A DNA stretch of 64,000 nt from Sulfurospirillum tamanense (GCF_016937535.1 NZ_JAFHKK010000012.1:1-64000), one strand, 5' to 3'. Numbered from the stretch's first letter, positions 9,220-18,224 are shown. A program made the numbers and translations. Notes: generated by a model not told the origin, from the sequence alone.

Positions 9220-9537
9220 ATGGCTGTTAGTCCCATCGGTGGAATGGTGTACGCGAACCAAAGCCTTCCTATGGCTGCTTCAAAGCAAATGGATTTTCAA
9301 ACGCGCATGGAAGCACAAAACCTCGCCGCTGGCGTAGCCGCCAACGAAAAAGACAAAGAAGTGCAAGCGGTGCGTCCCACCGAAGAAACCCATAAAATCG
9401 ACCCCGAAAGAGAGCACGAGCAAAAGAAAAAAGACCAAGAAGCTGGTGCTGATGAGAGCCAAGTGTTTCGCAAAAAACATGAAGAGGACGAAGAGGATTT
9501 GCCTCCTCCGCCCCGTCTTTTAGACATTACCATTTAG
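9220..9537 (+). CDS. Small highly charged protein of unknown function
   Basis: 105 residues, ATG preceded by AAGGAG within the end of rqcH, so probably co-translated with it. Residues 1-35 are mildly hydrophobic (SPIGGMVYANQSLPMAASKQ); residues about 40-95 are almost all charged (EKDKEVQ, EREHEQKKKDQE, KKHEEDEEDLPPPPR). No domain recognised. It looks intrinsically disordered or coiled-coil. The good ribosome site and tight spacing make it a real gene rather than a chance frame. An acidic-proline tail (EEDLPPPPRLLD) is its most distinctive feature. Confidence 0.7.
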   Translation: MAVSPIGGMVYANQSLPMAASKQMDFQTRMEAQNLAAGVAANEKDKEVQAVRPTEETHKIDPEREHEQKKKDQEAGADESQVFRKKHEEDEEDLPPPPRLLDITI

Positions 9538-9609
9538 CCATGCTTTTAGCAAATCCTCACCTTAGCTTTGGTAAGATGCCGTAAACTTCCCCTCTCCAAA
9601 GGACGTCCC

Positions 9610-10359
9610 ATGAATGAAAACACCCTTGAGCGCATTGTGACAGGCGTTGTTATGCTTGTTGTTGCCGTTCTTTTGGCACTTGTAGATAGCTTTTTGGTAA
9701 CGTGGTTTATGTTGGGACTAATCTACTTGATTGCCTTTCGCGAAGCGTGCAAACTGTTCCAAACAGAAAATACGACGATTTATGTCCTTGCTCTTGGTTT
9801 GTGGATTGTGGCAGGTTTTAGTGCCGCCCCAGAATACCTAGGCGTGCTTGTGGTGCTTGGTCTTGTGGCAATGATGGCACACCAAAAAGAGATGGATACG
9901 TCCATTTTAAAGCCTTTTTTGTACCCCACAATGTCTATGCTCTTTTTACTCTCATTGTACGTGAGTGCAGGAATGCCAGCACTTATTTGGCTTGTACTTA
10001 TTGTGGCACTGACCGATACAGGTGCATTTATTGTAGGTAAAAACTTTGGCAAAACCTCTTTTTCGCCCACTTCTCCCAATAAAACATGGGAAGGAGTTGT
10101 GGGGGGTATTGCTGTGGCGACATTGGCAGGAGCATTTTTTGGGATGGCTTCGGTAGGTTTTTTAAGTGCTTTGATGATTGCTTTTTTAACCAGTGCTGCT
10201 TCTGTATGGGGAGATTTGTTTGAGAGTTACCTCAAGCGTGAAGCGGACGTGAAAGATAGTGGGACGATTTTCCCAGGACATGGGGGGATGCTTGACCGGC
10301 TTGATGGTTACCTTTTTGGAGGGATTGTGTTGTTTGTGTTGCTCAAAAGTTTTGCATAA
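9610..10359 (+). CDS. cdsA: Phosphatidate cytidylyltransferase
   Basis: 249 residues from ATG 9610, chosen because AAAGGA precedes it by about 7 bases and the protein then begins in register with the family. An integral membrane enzyme that makes CDP-diacylglycerol from phosphatidate and CTP, the branch point for phosphatidylethanolamine and phosphatidylglycerol. At least six hydrophobic helices; the CdsA signature is intact near the C-terminus (SVWGDLFESYLKRE, VKDSG, FPGHGGMLDRLDG). It lies 3 bases before dxr, an arrangement also common in other bacteria. Confidence 0.94.
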   Translation: MNENTLERIVTGVVMLVVAVLLALVDSFLVTWFMLGLIYLIAFREACKLFQTENTTIYVLALGLWIVAGFSAAPEYLGVLVVLGLVAMMAHQKEMDTSILKPFLYPTMSMLFLLSLYVSAGMPALIWLVLIVALTDTGAFIVGKNFGKTSFSPTSPNKTWEGVVGGIAVATLAGAFFGMASVGFLSALMIAFLTSAASVWGDLFESYLKREADVKDSGTIFPGHGGMLDRLDGYLFGGIVLFVLLKSFA

Positions 10360-10362
10360 CCG

Positions 10363-11439
10363 ATGGTTGTATTAGGCAGCACAGGGTCTATTGGGGTTAA
10401 TGCCCTGCACATTGCCAAGGCGCACGGTTTACATGTAGAAGGGCTGTGTGCGGGCCGTAATGTCGCGCTGTTAAACGAACAAATCAACGCCTTTAATCCT
10501 AAGTTTGTCGTCATTGGCGAGGCCGCGCTAGCCCATCAGGTTGCTCATCCTAATGTTTGGGTGGGGGAAGAGGGCATCATGCGGATGCTTGAAGAGGCTA
10601 AAAGCCCCCTCGTGGTCAATGCCTTGGTGGGCTTTTTGGGTTTAAAGCCCACCCTAAAAGCCCAAAGCCTAGGCAAAAAAGTCGCCTTGGCCAACAAAGA
10701 GTCCTTAGTGGCCGCGGGGGCATTTTTAGACACAAGCGCCATCGTGCCCATTGACAGCGAACATTTTGGCCTGTGGTATTTGCTCTCGCACCGCCCCATG
10801 AAACGCCTGTGTATCACCGCAAGCGGGGGTGCTTTTCGGGACACACCCTTGGACCAACTTCCTCACATGCGCCCCCAAGATGCCCTCAAGCACCCCAACT
10901 GGTCCATGGGGCAAAAAATCACCATCGACAGCGCCACCATGGTTAATAAGCTTTTTGAACTCTTAGAAGCGCAGTGGCTCTTTACATGTAAGGCTTACGA
11001 CGCTTTCATTGAAACCAAATCCATCATCCACGCACTCATCGACTTTGAAGATGGCAGTTCCACAGCCCACATTGCGGGGACAAGCATGCAACTGCCCATC
11101 GCCTTTGCCCTCTTGGGTGAAGTGAAAGAAGCAGTATTGCCAAGCGTGGATTTGACCCAAGTGGGAAGCTTGGAGTTTCGCTCCATTGACCCTGCGCGTT
11201 ATCCTGTGTGGGAGCTTAAAAATGCGCTTTTGGAAAACCCAAAACTGGGTGCGGTGGTGAATGCCGCCAACGAAGCCATGATGACCCATTTTTTAGAAGG
11301 ACGGTGTGGGGTAGTGCAAATGGCCAGAGGCATTGTGCAAGCCTATGAAGCCTATGAAACACAAGAGCCCCAAGCTTTAGAGGATGTGTTTGCGTTAGAC
11401 AAAGAAGTGCGTGCATTTTGTAAAAATCCAATTTTTTAA
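10363..11439 (+). CDS. dxr: 1-deoxy-D-xylulose 5-phosphate reductoisomerase
   Basis: 358 residues. Converts DXP to methylerythritol 4-phosphate with NADPH, the committed step of the MEP isoprenoid pathway. N-terminal Rossmann loop VVLGSTGSIG (residues 2-11), NKESLVAAG, PIDSEHFGL for metal binding, SGGAFRDTP, HPNWSMGQKITIDSATMVNK, and NAANEAM in the C-terminal part. Full length compared with Campylobacter Dxr. Immediately downstream of cdsA. Palindrome copies at 10429 (variant) and 10982. Confidence 0.96.
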   Translation: MVVLGSTGSIGVNALHIAKAHGLHVEGLCAGRNVALLNEQINAFNPKFVVIGEAALAHQVAHPNVWVGEEGIMRMLEEAKSPLVVNALVGFLGLKPTLKAQSLGKKVALANKESLVAAGAFLDTSAIVPIDSEHFGLWYLLSHRPMKRLCITASGGAFRDTPLDQLPHMRPQDALKHPNWSMGQKITIDSATMVNKLFELLEAQWLFTCKAYDAFIETKSIIHALIDFEDGSSTAHIAGTSMQLPIAFALLGEVKEAVLPSVDLTQVGSLEFRSIDPARYPVWELKNALLENPKLGAVVNAANEAMMTHFLEGRCGVVQMARGIVQAYEAYETQEPQALEDVFALDKEVRAFCKNPIF

Positions 11440-11448
11440 GAGGTGTTG

Positions 11449-12696
11449 ATGAGCAAGATTGCCTACCGTTTTACGCTCAAGGAGAGCATTGTTGGCTTGC
11501 AGTTTTTATTTGTTGCCTTTGGGGCCTTGGTGTTGGTGCCACTTCTGACGGGACTTGACCCAAATGTAGCACTGTTTACTGCGGGGATTGGGACACTGAT
11601 TTTTCAGTTTGTTAACCGCCAAAACGTACCGCCGATTTTCTTGGCTTCCTCTTTTGCGTTTATCGCACCCATTATTTATGGGGTGCAAACATGGGGCATC
11701 GCAGGGACAATGTCGGGCCTAATTGCAGCGGGTGTATTTTACATTTTGCTAAGCTTCCTCGTGCGGGTGCGCGGGTCGGAGTTTTTGCACCGCTTGTTGC
11801 CAGCGGTGGTCGTGGGGCCAGTGATTATGACCATTGGGCTTATTCTTTCGCCTGTGGCTGTGAACATGGCTCTTGGAAAAACAGGTGATGGTGCTGTTCA
11901 GCTTGTGCCCCAAACACCCTCGATGATTATCGCCTTTATCACCTTAGCGGTGACAATCATGGTTACGCTCAAAGGGACAGGGATTTTTCGCTTGCTTCCT
12001 ATCTTTTTTGGGATCATTACAGGGTATGTGGTGGCGTTGGCGTTGGGTGTTGTGAGTTTTGATTCTTTTTACAATGCACCGTTGTTTGCCATGCCCGCTT
12101 TTGTATTTCCTGAGTTTAACCTTGAAGCCATTATCTTCATCTTGCCTATTGCTATTGCCCCTGCGGTGGAGCACGTGGGCGATATGTTGGCCATTAGTAA
12201 TGTTACCAAGGAAGATTACCTTAAAAAACCAGGCCTTCAAAATACCCTTTTGGGTGATGGTTTAGCCACTTCTGCGGCGTCGCTTTTGGGTGGCCCACCT
12301 AATACAACCTATTCCGAAGTCACGGGTGCGGTGACCATCACCAAAGCCTTCAATCCTGCCATCATGACATGGGCGGCGATTTTTGCCATTGTCCTTGCGT
12401 TTGTGGGGAAACTTGGTGGTTTGTTGGCGACTATTCCTGTGCCAGTAATGGGCGGCATTTTGCTCTTGTTGTTTGGGATTATCACGGCTGTGGGCATGGA
12501 AACGCTCATTAAAGAGAAGGTTGATTTAGCCGATCCGCGTAACATGATTATCGTTTCCATCATTCTTGTGTTTGCCATTGGCGGGATGACCTTTAATTTT
12601 GGCGGTGTGGGGTTTAGTGGGATTGGACTTGGGGCAATTGTGGGGATTTTACTTAACCTCGTGTTGCCAAAAACAAAGCATTTTGACGGCTACTAG
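11449..12696 (+). CDS. uraA: Uracil:proton symporter, NCS2 family
   Basis: 416 residues. I start at ATG 11449, with AAGAGG 5-6 bases before it, rather than the in-frame GTG/TTG just upstream. About 14 membrane segments. The NCS2 signature GGPPNTTYSEVTGA (with substrate-contacting residues) and APAVEHVGDML match UraA-type uracil permeases better than xanthine carriers. Its partner, uracil phosphoribosyltransferase (upp), is 49 kb away in this window. It follows dxr by 9 bases and is followed by a strong hairpin terminator. Confidence 0.9.
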   Translation: MSKIAYRFTLKESIVGLQFLFVAFGALVLVPLLTGLDPNVALFTAGIGTLIFQFVNRQNVPPIFLASSFAFIAPIIYGVQTWGIAGTMSGLIAAGVFYILLSFLVRVRGSEFLHRLLPAVVVGPVIMTIGLILSPVAVNMALGKTGDGAVQLVPQTPSMIIAFITLAVTIMVTLKGTGIFRLLPIFFGIITGYVVALALGVVSFDSFYNAPLFAMPAFVFPEFNLEAIIFILPIAIAPAVEHVGDMLAISNVTKEDYLKKPGLQNTLLGDGLATSAASLLGGPPNTTYSEVTGAVTITKAFNPAIMTWAAIFAIVLAFVGKLGGLLATIPVPVMGGILLLLFGIITAVGMETLIKEKVDLADPRNMIIVSIILVFAIGGMTFNFGGVGFSGIGLGAIVGILLNLVLPKTKHFDGY

Positions 12697-12707
12697 CACG
12701 TAAAAGA

Positions 12708-12735
12708 GGGGGCATGTGCCCCCTTAGTGTTTTTG
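12708..12735 (+). terminator. Rho-independent terminator after uraA
   Basis: Stem GGGGGC (12708-12713), loop ATGT, stem GCCCCC (12718-12723), then a T-rich run (GTGTTTTTG). It ends the cdsA-dxr-uraA unit and overlaps the stop codon of the convergent methyltransferase-like gene. Confidence 0.8.
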
Positions 12736-13284
12736 TATCACCATCCGAATGAGGTAGCGCTCTTCTTTTAAACCCTTTCCATGAGTGATCAAGGAGAGCT
12801 CTTTACCTAATTTAAGAAGACGGCAAGGTAAGCTTTCAAAAAGCGTATACAGAGCAATGAGCCCGTAAGGCTCTATGGCGGGATCTGCATGAGCTGAGGG
12901 TTTGCCATCCCCTATGACCTCTCCTATTAAAATACCTTTTGGCGCCAATGAAGAGAGGATTTTTTCAAATAAAAACGTGTGCTTGGAGCTAGAGAGTTCA
13001 AGCTCTCCTAAAACAATCGCATCATAAGTGTGGGGAAGTTGCCAGTATTCGATGCGTGTATGGCGAGTGATAATAAACAATCCTTCTTTACTGGCCTCTT
13101 CTTGCAGGTGAACAAGCTCTGCATTGTTCGCATCCAAGACCTCTACATGTAAGCCCATTTTTGCAACCAAAAGAGCATTTTTGGTATGGTTTTTCCCCAA
13201 AAAAAGAACCCTACTTCCTGCTGGTATAGCGCTGAGGTTTGCCATGGCAAAATTGTACGGTTCGGTACGCCTGTCTAGGGTCAT
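12724..13284 (-). CDS. Class I SAM-methyltransferase-like protein
   Basis: 186 residues with a Rossmann core: RVLFLGKNHTKNALLVAKMG in place of the glycine-rich motif I, then VEVLDANNAE (acidic end of strand 2) and YDAIVLGELEL, ending LIGEVIGDG. Motif I is weakly glycine-rich, so SAM binding is plausible but not certain. Some such proteins in Campylobacterota are spermidine-synthase-like; I cannot assign a substrate. It lies 3 bases downstream of the aldo/keto reductase gene and is probably co-transcribed with it. Confidence 0.6.
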   Translation of the reverse strand: MTLDRRTEPYNFAMANLSAIPAGSRVLFLGKNHTKNALLVAKMGLHVEVLDANNAELVHLQEEASKEGLFIITRHTRIEYWQLPHTYDAIVLGELELSSSKHTFLFEKILSSLAPKGILIGEVIGDGKPSAHADPAIEPYGLIALYTLFESLPCRLLKLGKELSLITHGKGLKEERYLIRMVIQKH

Positions 13285-13287
13285 GGT

Positions 13288-14307
13288 TTAGCCCATCGGA
13301 TATAAAATAGCTTGCTGCACTTCATGCAAGGCACGCAAGAGCTCTGGGTTAAGGCTTACATGTAAAGCCGCCAAAGTTTCATCCAACTGCCCTGCGTGGG
13401 TCGCTCCGATGATGGAAGAAGCTACAAAGGGGTGTTGCATACTCCAAGCGGTTGCCATGGTGGTGAGGTTTAGTCCGTATTCAGTGGCGATGGTTTGGTA
13501 GCGCGCCGTGGCTTCGAGGGTTTTAGTGTTGACAAAGCGTCCAGCTTGGGCTTGAAGGCGTGGGTTTTGGTGGTTCACATACTTGGCAAAGCGCGCGGTT
13601 GGCGGGAAAAATCCACCATTGTATTTGCCCGTAAGCACCCCGCCAGCCAAGGGCGAATAGGGTAACAAGGAAATGGACTCTTTTTCACACACGGTGCTAA
13701 GTTCATCTAAAAAGCGCGGGTTGAGCAGGGAAAAATTGTTTTGAATGGATTCAAAGCGCGTTAAACCTTTGAATCTAGCGGTTTCGTTGGCTTTAGTGAG
13801 TCCGTATGCGGAGTCGTTGGAAGTCCCAATGACACGGATTTTCCCTGCTTTGACCAGTTCATCCAATACAGATAAGCTCTCTTCAATGGGCACGGTTTGG
13901 TCGGGCCAGTGGATTTGGTAGAGATCGATATAATCGGTTTTTAGGCGTTTTAGGCTTCCCTCAAGGGCGCGGGTGATGTGAAAGCGGTCGATGGCGGTAA
14001 GGCCGTGGCGAATGGGCGGAACAAACCACCCGTTCGCAGCACCTGCGACCTTGGTGGCAAGGATGATGGAGTCGCGCGGTTTGGTTTTAAGCCATTCGCC
14101 CACAATCTCTTCCGTGCGCCCCGCAAGTTCACCACTTGGAGGTACAGGGTAAAGCTCGGCGGTGTCAAAAAAGTTAATGCCCGCGTCGTAGGCTTTGTCT
14201 AAAATTTTAAAGGCTTCTTTTTTATCGCATTGGGTTCCAAAGGTCATGGTGCCCATGCACAGCGGGCTGACTCTTAATCCACTTTTGCCAACATAACGGT
14301 AATTCAT
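13288..14307 (-). CDS. Aldo/keto reductase
   Basis: 339 residues, (beta/alpha)8 NADPH-dependent oxidoreductase of the Tas/YajO-like group. Visible: MGTMTFGTQ, the catalytic Asp-Tyr pair in FFDTAELYPVP, lysine in LATKVAGA, histidine in YQIHWPD, and the cofactor region SLLPYSPLAGGVLTGKY and SIIGATHAGQLDE. Reduces aldehydes or ketones; the physiological substrate is unknown. It is transcribed away from the M15 peptidase gene; the 100-bp gap between them holds promoter-like hexamers. Confidence 0.88.
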   Translation of the reverse strand: MNYRYVGKSGLRVSPLCMGTMTFGTQCDKKEAFKILDKAYDAGINFFDTAELYPVPPSGELAGRTEEIVGEWLKTKPRDSIILATKVAGAANGWFVPPIRHGLTAIDRFHITRALEGSLKRLKTDYIDLYQIHWPDQTVPIEESLSVLDELVKAGKIRVIGTSNDSAYGLTKANETARFKGLTRFESIQNNFSLLNPRFLDELSTVCEKESISLLPYSPLAGGVLTGKYNGGFFPPTARFAKYVNHQNPRLQAQAGRFVNTKTLEATARYQTIATEYGLNLTTMATAWSMQHPFVASSIIGATHAGQLDETLAALHVSLNPELLRALHEVQQAILYPMG

Positions 14308-14328
14308 GGTGCTCCTTAATTCTGGCGG

Positions 14329-14368
14329 TATAATTGTAACAAAAAACTCAGCATCTGCGTGGTATACT
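14329..14368 (+). promoter_or_regulatory. Candidate promoter(s) of the M15 peptidase gene
   Basis: Two good -10 hexamers on the plus strand in the divergent gap: TATAAT at 14329-14334 and TATACT (after GTGG) at 14363-14368, 77 and 43 bases before the ATG at 14411. Which is used cannot be told. Confidence 0.45.
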
Positions 14369-14410
14369 AAGCCTTTTTACTCAAATACCACTACAAATGA
14401 GTTTAACCCA

Positions 14411-15163
14411 ATGCACCGACGCACCTTTTTGGGACTGGTAGCCGCTAGCGCTGCCTCCATGGCTTTTGCCCAAGAGTCTTCCCCTGCTTCTGTCTTTTTG
14501 CATGTTGATGAGTTGGCTGATTTTGAATCAGCAAGACAACGTTTGGACCGTGTAAGTCGATACGTAGGGTTTGGCAATTTCAATATCATTAGCTTCGACT
14601 TAGTGTTGCATTATGCCCGTAATGTGAGCAAAATCGGTGCTTTTACGCCCAGCGAGCTCGTACTTTTTGAAAGACTTTTTTACGATGCAACGGAGCCTTA
14701 TGGGTTTTTTGGACAGCGTACGTGTGAAGCACTTACTGCTGTTATTTCAGAAAAAGAGGTCTATAAGGTGCCTCGGTCTGGACATTATTTGTTTCAAGGC
14801 GAAGCACTGCATGCCTTTGAGCGTTTGCAAAAAGACGTAGGCCCCACGCTGGTGTTGACTTCTGGTGTACGCAGTGTTGCTAAGCAAATGAGCCTCTTTT
14901 TGGACAAAATCAGTGCGTGCGAGGGCAATATTTCCCTTGCTGCTAAATCCATCGCTCCTCCAGGACATTCGTACCATAGCATTGGCGATTTTGATGTGGG
15001 AAAAAAAGGGTTTGGGTATTTGAACTTTACTGAAGAGTTTGCCAAGACAGATGAGTTTTTGACACTCCAGCAGTTGCCTTACGTGCGCACCCGCTATCTT
15101 CCTAGAAACCCTGATGGGGTCTGGTTTGAGCCGTGGCACATTCAGATTATTAAGACGGTGTAG
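14411..15163 (+). CDS. Tat-exported M15 family peptidase (D,D-carboxypeptidase-like)
   Basis: 250 residues from ATG 14411. The N-terminus MHRRTFLGL followed by an alanine-rich hydrophobic stretch ending AFAQ is a twin-arginine signal, so the protein is probably exported folded with its metal. The C-terminal half is an M15 zinc peptidase: SGVRSVAKQM, then GHSYHSIGDFDVG (His and Asp ligands) and WFEPWHIQ (last His). Family members trim D-Ala-D-Ala or other peptidoglycan peptides. A longer upstream reading is possible in frame but would bury the Tat motif. It is followed by tsaD two bases later. Confidence 0.82.
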   Translation: MHRRTFLGLVAASAASMAFAQESSPASVFLHVDELADFESARQRLDRVSRYVGFGNFNIISFDLVLHYARNVSKIGAFTPSELVLFERLFYDATEPYGFFGQRTCEALTAVISEKEVYKVPRSGHYLFQGEALHAFERLQKDVGPTLVLTSGVRSVAKQMSLFLDKISACEGNISLAAKSIAPPGHSYHSIGDFDVGKKGFGYLNFTEEFAKTDEFLTLQQLPYVRTRYLPRNPDGVWFEPWHIQIIKTV

Positions 15164-15165
15164 GC

Positions 15166-16158
15166 GTGATTTTAAGCATTGAAAGCAGTTGTGATGATAG
15201 CTCTATTGCGTTAACGCGCCTTGAAGATTGCCAGTTAGTCTTTCACAAAAAAATCTCTCAAGAACTCGACCATGCTAAGTACGGCGGCGTGGTGCCCGAA
15301 CTTGCCGCAAGGCTTCACGCGGAAGCGCTTCCAAAGATTCTCGAAGAAACCACGCCTTATTTGCAAGAAGTCAAAGCCGTTGCGGTAACGACAGAGCCTG
15401 GTCTTTCGGTGACCTTGGTGGAGGGTTTGGTGATGGCAAAGGCACTGTGTATTGCTCTAGATGTGCCGTTGCTTCCCATTAACCACCTGCATGGGCACAT
15501 TTATTCGCTTTTTTTAGAACAACCTGCTGTGTTTCCCTTGGGGGTATTGCTAGTCTCAGGGGGCCATACGCAGCTCTTACATGTAAAGGCGCATGGGAAC
15601 ATAACCTGTTTGGCCACCACCATGGACGATAGTTTTGGTGAAAGTTTTGATAAGGTTTCTAAAATGCTTGGCCTTGGGTATCCAGGTGGGCCTGTAGTAG
15701 AAAAAATGGCAAAACAAGGTGATGCGAAGCGGTTTAATTTTACCGTGCCGTTGTTGCGTACTCCCAAGTTGGCATTTAGCTATTCGGGCCTAAAAAACCA
15801 AGTGCGTTTGGCTATTGAGGAGTTGGGAGAAAAAAGAGACGAGCAAGACACCTGTGATGTTTGCGCCAGTTTTCAAGCTACCGCCACAGCCCATTTACTT
15901 AACAAACTTGAACGGGCGTTTAAAGCCCACCCTTTTGAGTGTTTTGCAGTAGTGGGAGGGGCAAGTGCCAATCTTTATCTGCGCACTCACTTGGAAAAAC
16001 TGGTAGAAAAGTACCGCATGCCGCCTTTGATGGTCGCACCGTTGGTCTATTGTTCGGACAATGCCGCAATGATTGGACGGTGTGGGGTGGAGGCGTACAA
16101 ACGTGGGGAGTTTGTGGGATTGGATGATGTGCGCGTAAACCCTAAAGTGGCTTTTTAA
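15166..16158 (+). CDS. tsaD: tRNA N6-threonylcarbamoyladenosine transferase subunit TsaD
   Basis: 330 residues, GTG start at 15166. Transfers threonylcarbamoyl from TC-AMP to A37 of tRNAs reading ANN codons, with TsaB and TsaE. ASKHA fold; ILSIESSCDDSS at the start, metal-binding HLHGH near residue 109, VSGGHTQL, DSFGESFDKV, LGLGYPGGP, and VVGGASANL near the C-terminus, then CSDNAAMIGRCG. Full length. Its 3' end overlaps convergent murB by 4 bp. Palindrome at 15577 codes for LLHVKA. Confidence 0.96.
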   Translation: MILSIESSCDDSSIALTRLEDCQLVFHKKISQELDHAKYGGVVPELAARLHAEALPKILEETTPYLQEVKAVAVTTEPGLSVTLVEGLVMAKALCIALDVPLLPINHLHGHIYSLFLEQPAVFPLGVLLVSGGHTQLLHVKAHGNITCLATTMDDSFGESFDKVSKMLGLGYPGGPVVEKMAKQGDAKRFNFTVPLLRTPKLAFSYSGLKNQVRLAIEELGEKRDEQDTCDVCASFQATATAHLLNKLERAFKAHPFECFAVVGGASANLYLRTHLEKLVEKYRMPPLMVAPLVYCSDNAAMIGRCGVEAYKRGEFVGLDDVRVNPKVAF

Positions 16159-16940
16159 AAGGGTGCAGGGAGATTGATAATTTTGATTTCAAGCTCTAGT
16201 AAGATGCCTGTTTCGGCTAAAACCGTCGCTTTGGCCTCTTGGATGAGTGCAATCGCTTCTTCATAAGTACCTCCGCCAAGGTTGACAAGAAAATTGGCGT
16301 GTTGTGGGCTAAAAGCCATGCCTCCGCGTTGTTTTCCTCGAAAGCCCACCGCCTCTAAAAGCCTGCCCGCGCTCTCGTTTGGTGGGTTTTTAAAACAACT
16401 TCCAGCACTTGGGTCTTTGGGCTGATTGGCACGCATCTGGCGAAACTGTTCTGCTAAATCCCTATCAAACCCCTCTTTACATGTAAAGGTTGCCTCAAAG
16501 ACATTATCAGGGAGATAGGCGTAGCGGTAGCCGTGTTTAATTGTTGCCTTTTTCACCCATCCTTTGTGGGTGCGCACCGCTACAAGGGGATTGAAAATCT
16601 CCCATCCTTTTAATCCCGCATTCATGGCAAGCATCCCGCCAAGAGTGCCAGGGAGTTGTTGCATAAACTCAAACCCGCCAAGGTCATGTTTTTTGGCAAA
16701 AGAAAAGAGCTTGCCGCTGGGGGTTGCAGCCCCTACATGTAAAACTCCATTGTCTAGGCGAATAAAATCAAACGTTTTGCTAAGCATTGCAAGGGGAGGG
16801 GGCGTGGGGCCAATGAGAAGGTTATTGGCCCCACCAATGATAAAACGCTCTAAAGGGCCAGCTTCTTCCACAACAAGCACGTCAACCTTTGGTCCAATCC
16901 GCAGGTTAGAAAAGGTCGAAAAATCGACAGTTTTAACCAT
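16155..16940 (-). CDS. murB: UDP-N-acetylenolpyruvoylglucosamine reductase
   Basis: 261 residues, FAD flavoenzyme that reduces the enolpyruvyl group to give UDP-MurNAc in peptidoglycan synthesis. Short (type II/epsilon) MurB: FAD-binding GGANNLLIG, QLPGTLGGMLAMNAG, and AGSCFKNPP with the catalytic serine, then the conserved glutamate near the end (ETGILLELEIKII). ATG overlaps the fliQ stop by 4 bases (ATGA), so translation is coupled. Palindrome at 16477 and a variant at 16733. Confidence 0.95.
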   Translation of the reverse strand: MVKTVDFSTFSNLRIGPKVDVLVVEEAGPLERFIIGGANNLLIGPTPPPLAMLSKTFDFIRLDNGVLHVGAATPSGKLFSFAKKHDLGGFEFMQQLPGTLGGMLAMNAGLKGWEIFNPLVAVRTHKGWVKKATIKHGYRYAYLPDNVFEATFTCKEGFDRDLAEQFRQMRANQPKDPSAGSCFKNPPNESAGRLLEAVGFRGKQRGGMAFSPQHANFLVNLGGGTYEEAIALIQEAKATVLAETGILLELEIKIINLPAPF

Positions 16941-17206
16941 CAGTGTACAAAAGTGGGAATCATGTTAAACACCCGAGTGGTAAATTCAATCATCATGTTC
17001 ATCATCCATGGCATGGCAAAGATGATGACGGTAACCACGAGCAAGATTTTAGGCACAAAGCTTAGGGTCATTTCGTTGATTTGGGTGGTGGCTTGGAAAA
17101 TACTAATGGCAAGACCCGCTAAAAGCCCCGCCATGAGCATGGGTAGGGCTAACGAGAGGGCGATTTTAAAGGTTTGAACGCCTAGGCCAATGAGTGTAGA
17201 TTCCAC
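16940..17206 (-). CDS. fliQ: Flagellar export gate protein FliQ
   Basis: 88 residues, two transmembrane helices (about 15-37 and 50-72), the small conserved FliQ of the flagellar type III export gate with FliP and FliR. Motifs: SLALPMLMAGLLAGLAISIFQA and QINEMTLSFVPKI. GTG start at 17206, overlapping the TAG of mqnD. Its place between mqnD and murB rather than in a flagellar operon is typical of scattered flagellar genes in Campylobacterota. Confidence 0.95.
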   Translation of the reverse strand: MESTLIGLGVQTFKIALSLALPMLMAGLLAGLAISIFQATTQINEMTLSFVPKILLVVTVIIFAMPWMMNMMIEFTTRVFNMIPTFVH

Positions 17207-18069
17207 TAGCTAAACCTCGCTGTTTCGTAGTGGGAAGGGATGAGGTAATCGTGCACATCCAAAGGCACGTCGTAAACACCGTGGTCAAAACCCAGTTTAA
17301 AAAGATGGTTAATGGCGCTTAGTTGGGTTTCGTTCATGGAAACAGAGGCGTCATTGGCATACATGGAAAGGTAAGTTTCAAGCTTTGAAGCGTCAACTCG
17401 AAAAAGCCCCCGTTCTAGTAGCATACGTGAAAGCAGCGGCTTAGAGACATTGCCAAGGCGCACAGCATCTGTTAGGGATTTTTCGTAAGCAATGGCCTTA
17501 ACCAAAGGAAGTGAGCGGCGCAAGGCCATGCCTCCAAGGGGCAAAGGCATGCCCTCGCCTCCAAGGTCACACCATATGTCCCACAACTCTTTTTCGACTT
17601 CCAAACTCTCATCAAAGGTTAAAATACTCTCGTGAATCAACACGCCCGCATCTACTTCACCGCACAAAACGGCGGGCTCTATGTCTAAAAAGTTTTTATA
17701 CACAACGCGTGCATCAGGATAAGCTAAGCGAAACAAAAGGGCATTGGTGGTGTATTTGCCACTGAGGGCCACTTTGAAATTGCGTTTGAGTTTAGCACCC
17801 TTTCGCTTAATGAGTTTTGGCCCATACCCCTCTCCAAAACTCACGGCTGTACGCAAAAGTGCGTAGTCGTTACGGATGTGTGGGTAAAGCCCAAAACTGA
17901 TGGCAGTAATGTCGTAGGTCCCCTTCAGTGCCTCTTGGTTAAGGGTTTCGATGTCAAGAGCGATATTTTCAAAAGAGACTCCCTCAACACTCACCCAGCC
18001 AAGCTTGATGGCATAGTACATAAAAATATCGTCTGCATCGGGAGAATGAGCCACTGTAATCACGAACAT
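17206..18069 (-). CDS. mqnD: 1,4-dihydroxy-6-naphthoate synthase (MqnD/MqnA family)
   Basis: 287 residues from ATG 18069. Member of the MqnA/MqnD periplasmic-binding-protein-like family of the futalosine route to menaquinone: HSPDADDIFMYYA at the N-terminus, YDITAISFGLYPHI, GYGPKLI, and GEVDAGVLIHES. I favour MqnD from the HSPDADD start, but MqnA-like activity cannot be excluded from sequence. A GTG at 18099 is an alternative start; AAAGG directly abuts the ATG, which is closer than usual. In C. jejuni the homologue sits beside upp; here it leads the mqnD-fliQ-murB unit. Confidence 0.83.
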   Translation of the reverse strand: MFVITVAHSPDADDIFMYYAIKLGWVSVEGVSFENIALDIETLNQEALKGTYDITAISFGLYPHIRNDYALLRTAVSFGEGYGPKLIKRKGAKLKRNFKVALSGKYTTNALLFRLAYPDARVVYKNFLDIEPAVLCGEVDAGVLIHESILTFDESLEVEKELWDIWCDLGGEGMPLPLGGMALRRSLPLVKAIAYEKSLTDAVRLGNVSKPLLSRMLLERGLFRVDASKLETYLSMYANDASVSMNETQLSAINHLFKLGFDHGVYDVPLDVHDYLIPSHYETARFS

Positions 18070-18161
18070 CCTTTGAGAAAATTGGACCGATTGTAACACA
18101 GGTGGGCTAAAAATTACATTTCAAATTGCCATCTTTTTGAGGGCTATGGCCGTGCATGGGG

Positions 18162-18167
18162 TATAAT
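18162..18167 (+). promoter_or_regulatory. Promoter -10 element of recA-eno
   Basis: TATAAT preceded by TGGGG, 57 bases before the recA ATG. No LexA-type operator was seen, consistent with the lack of a classical SOS response in Campylobacterota. Confidence 0.6.
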
Positions 18168-18224
18168 CAGAAGTTTTTTAAAGCAAAGATGTTACAATCC
18201 CAACTACTCTCATAAAGGAATCTT

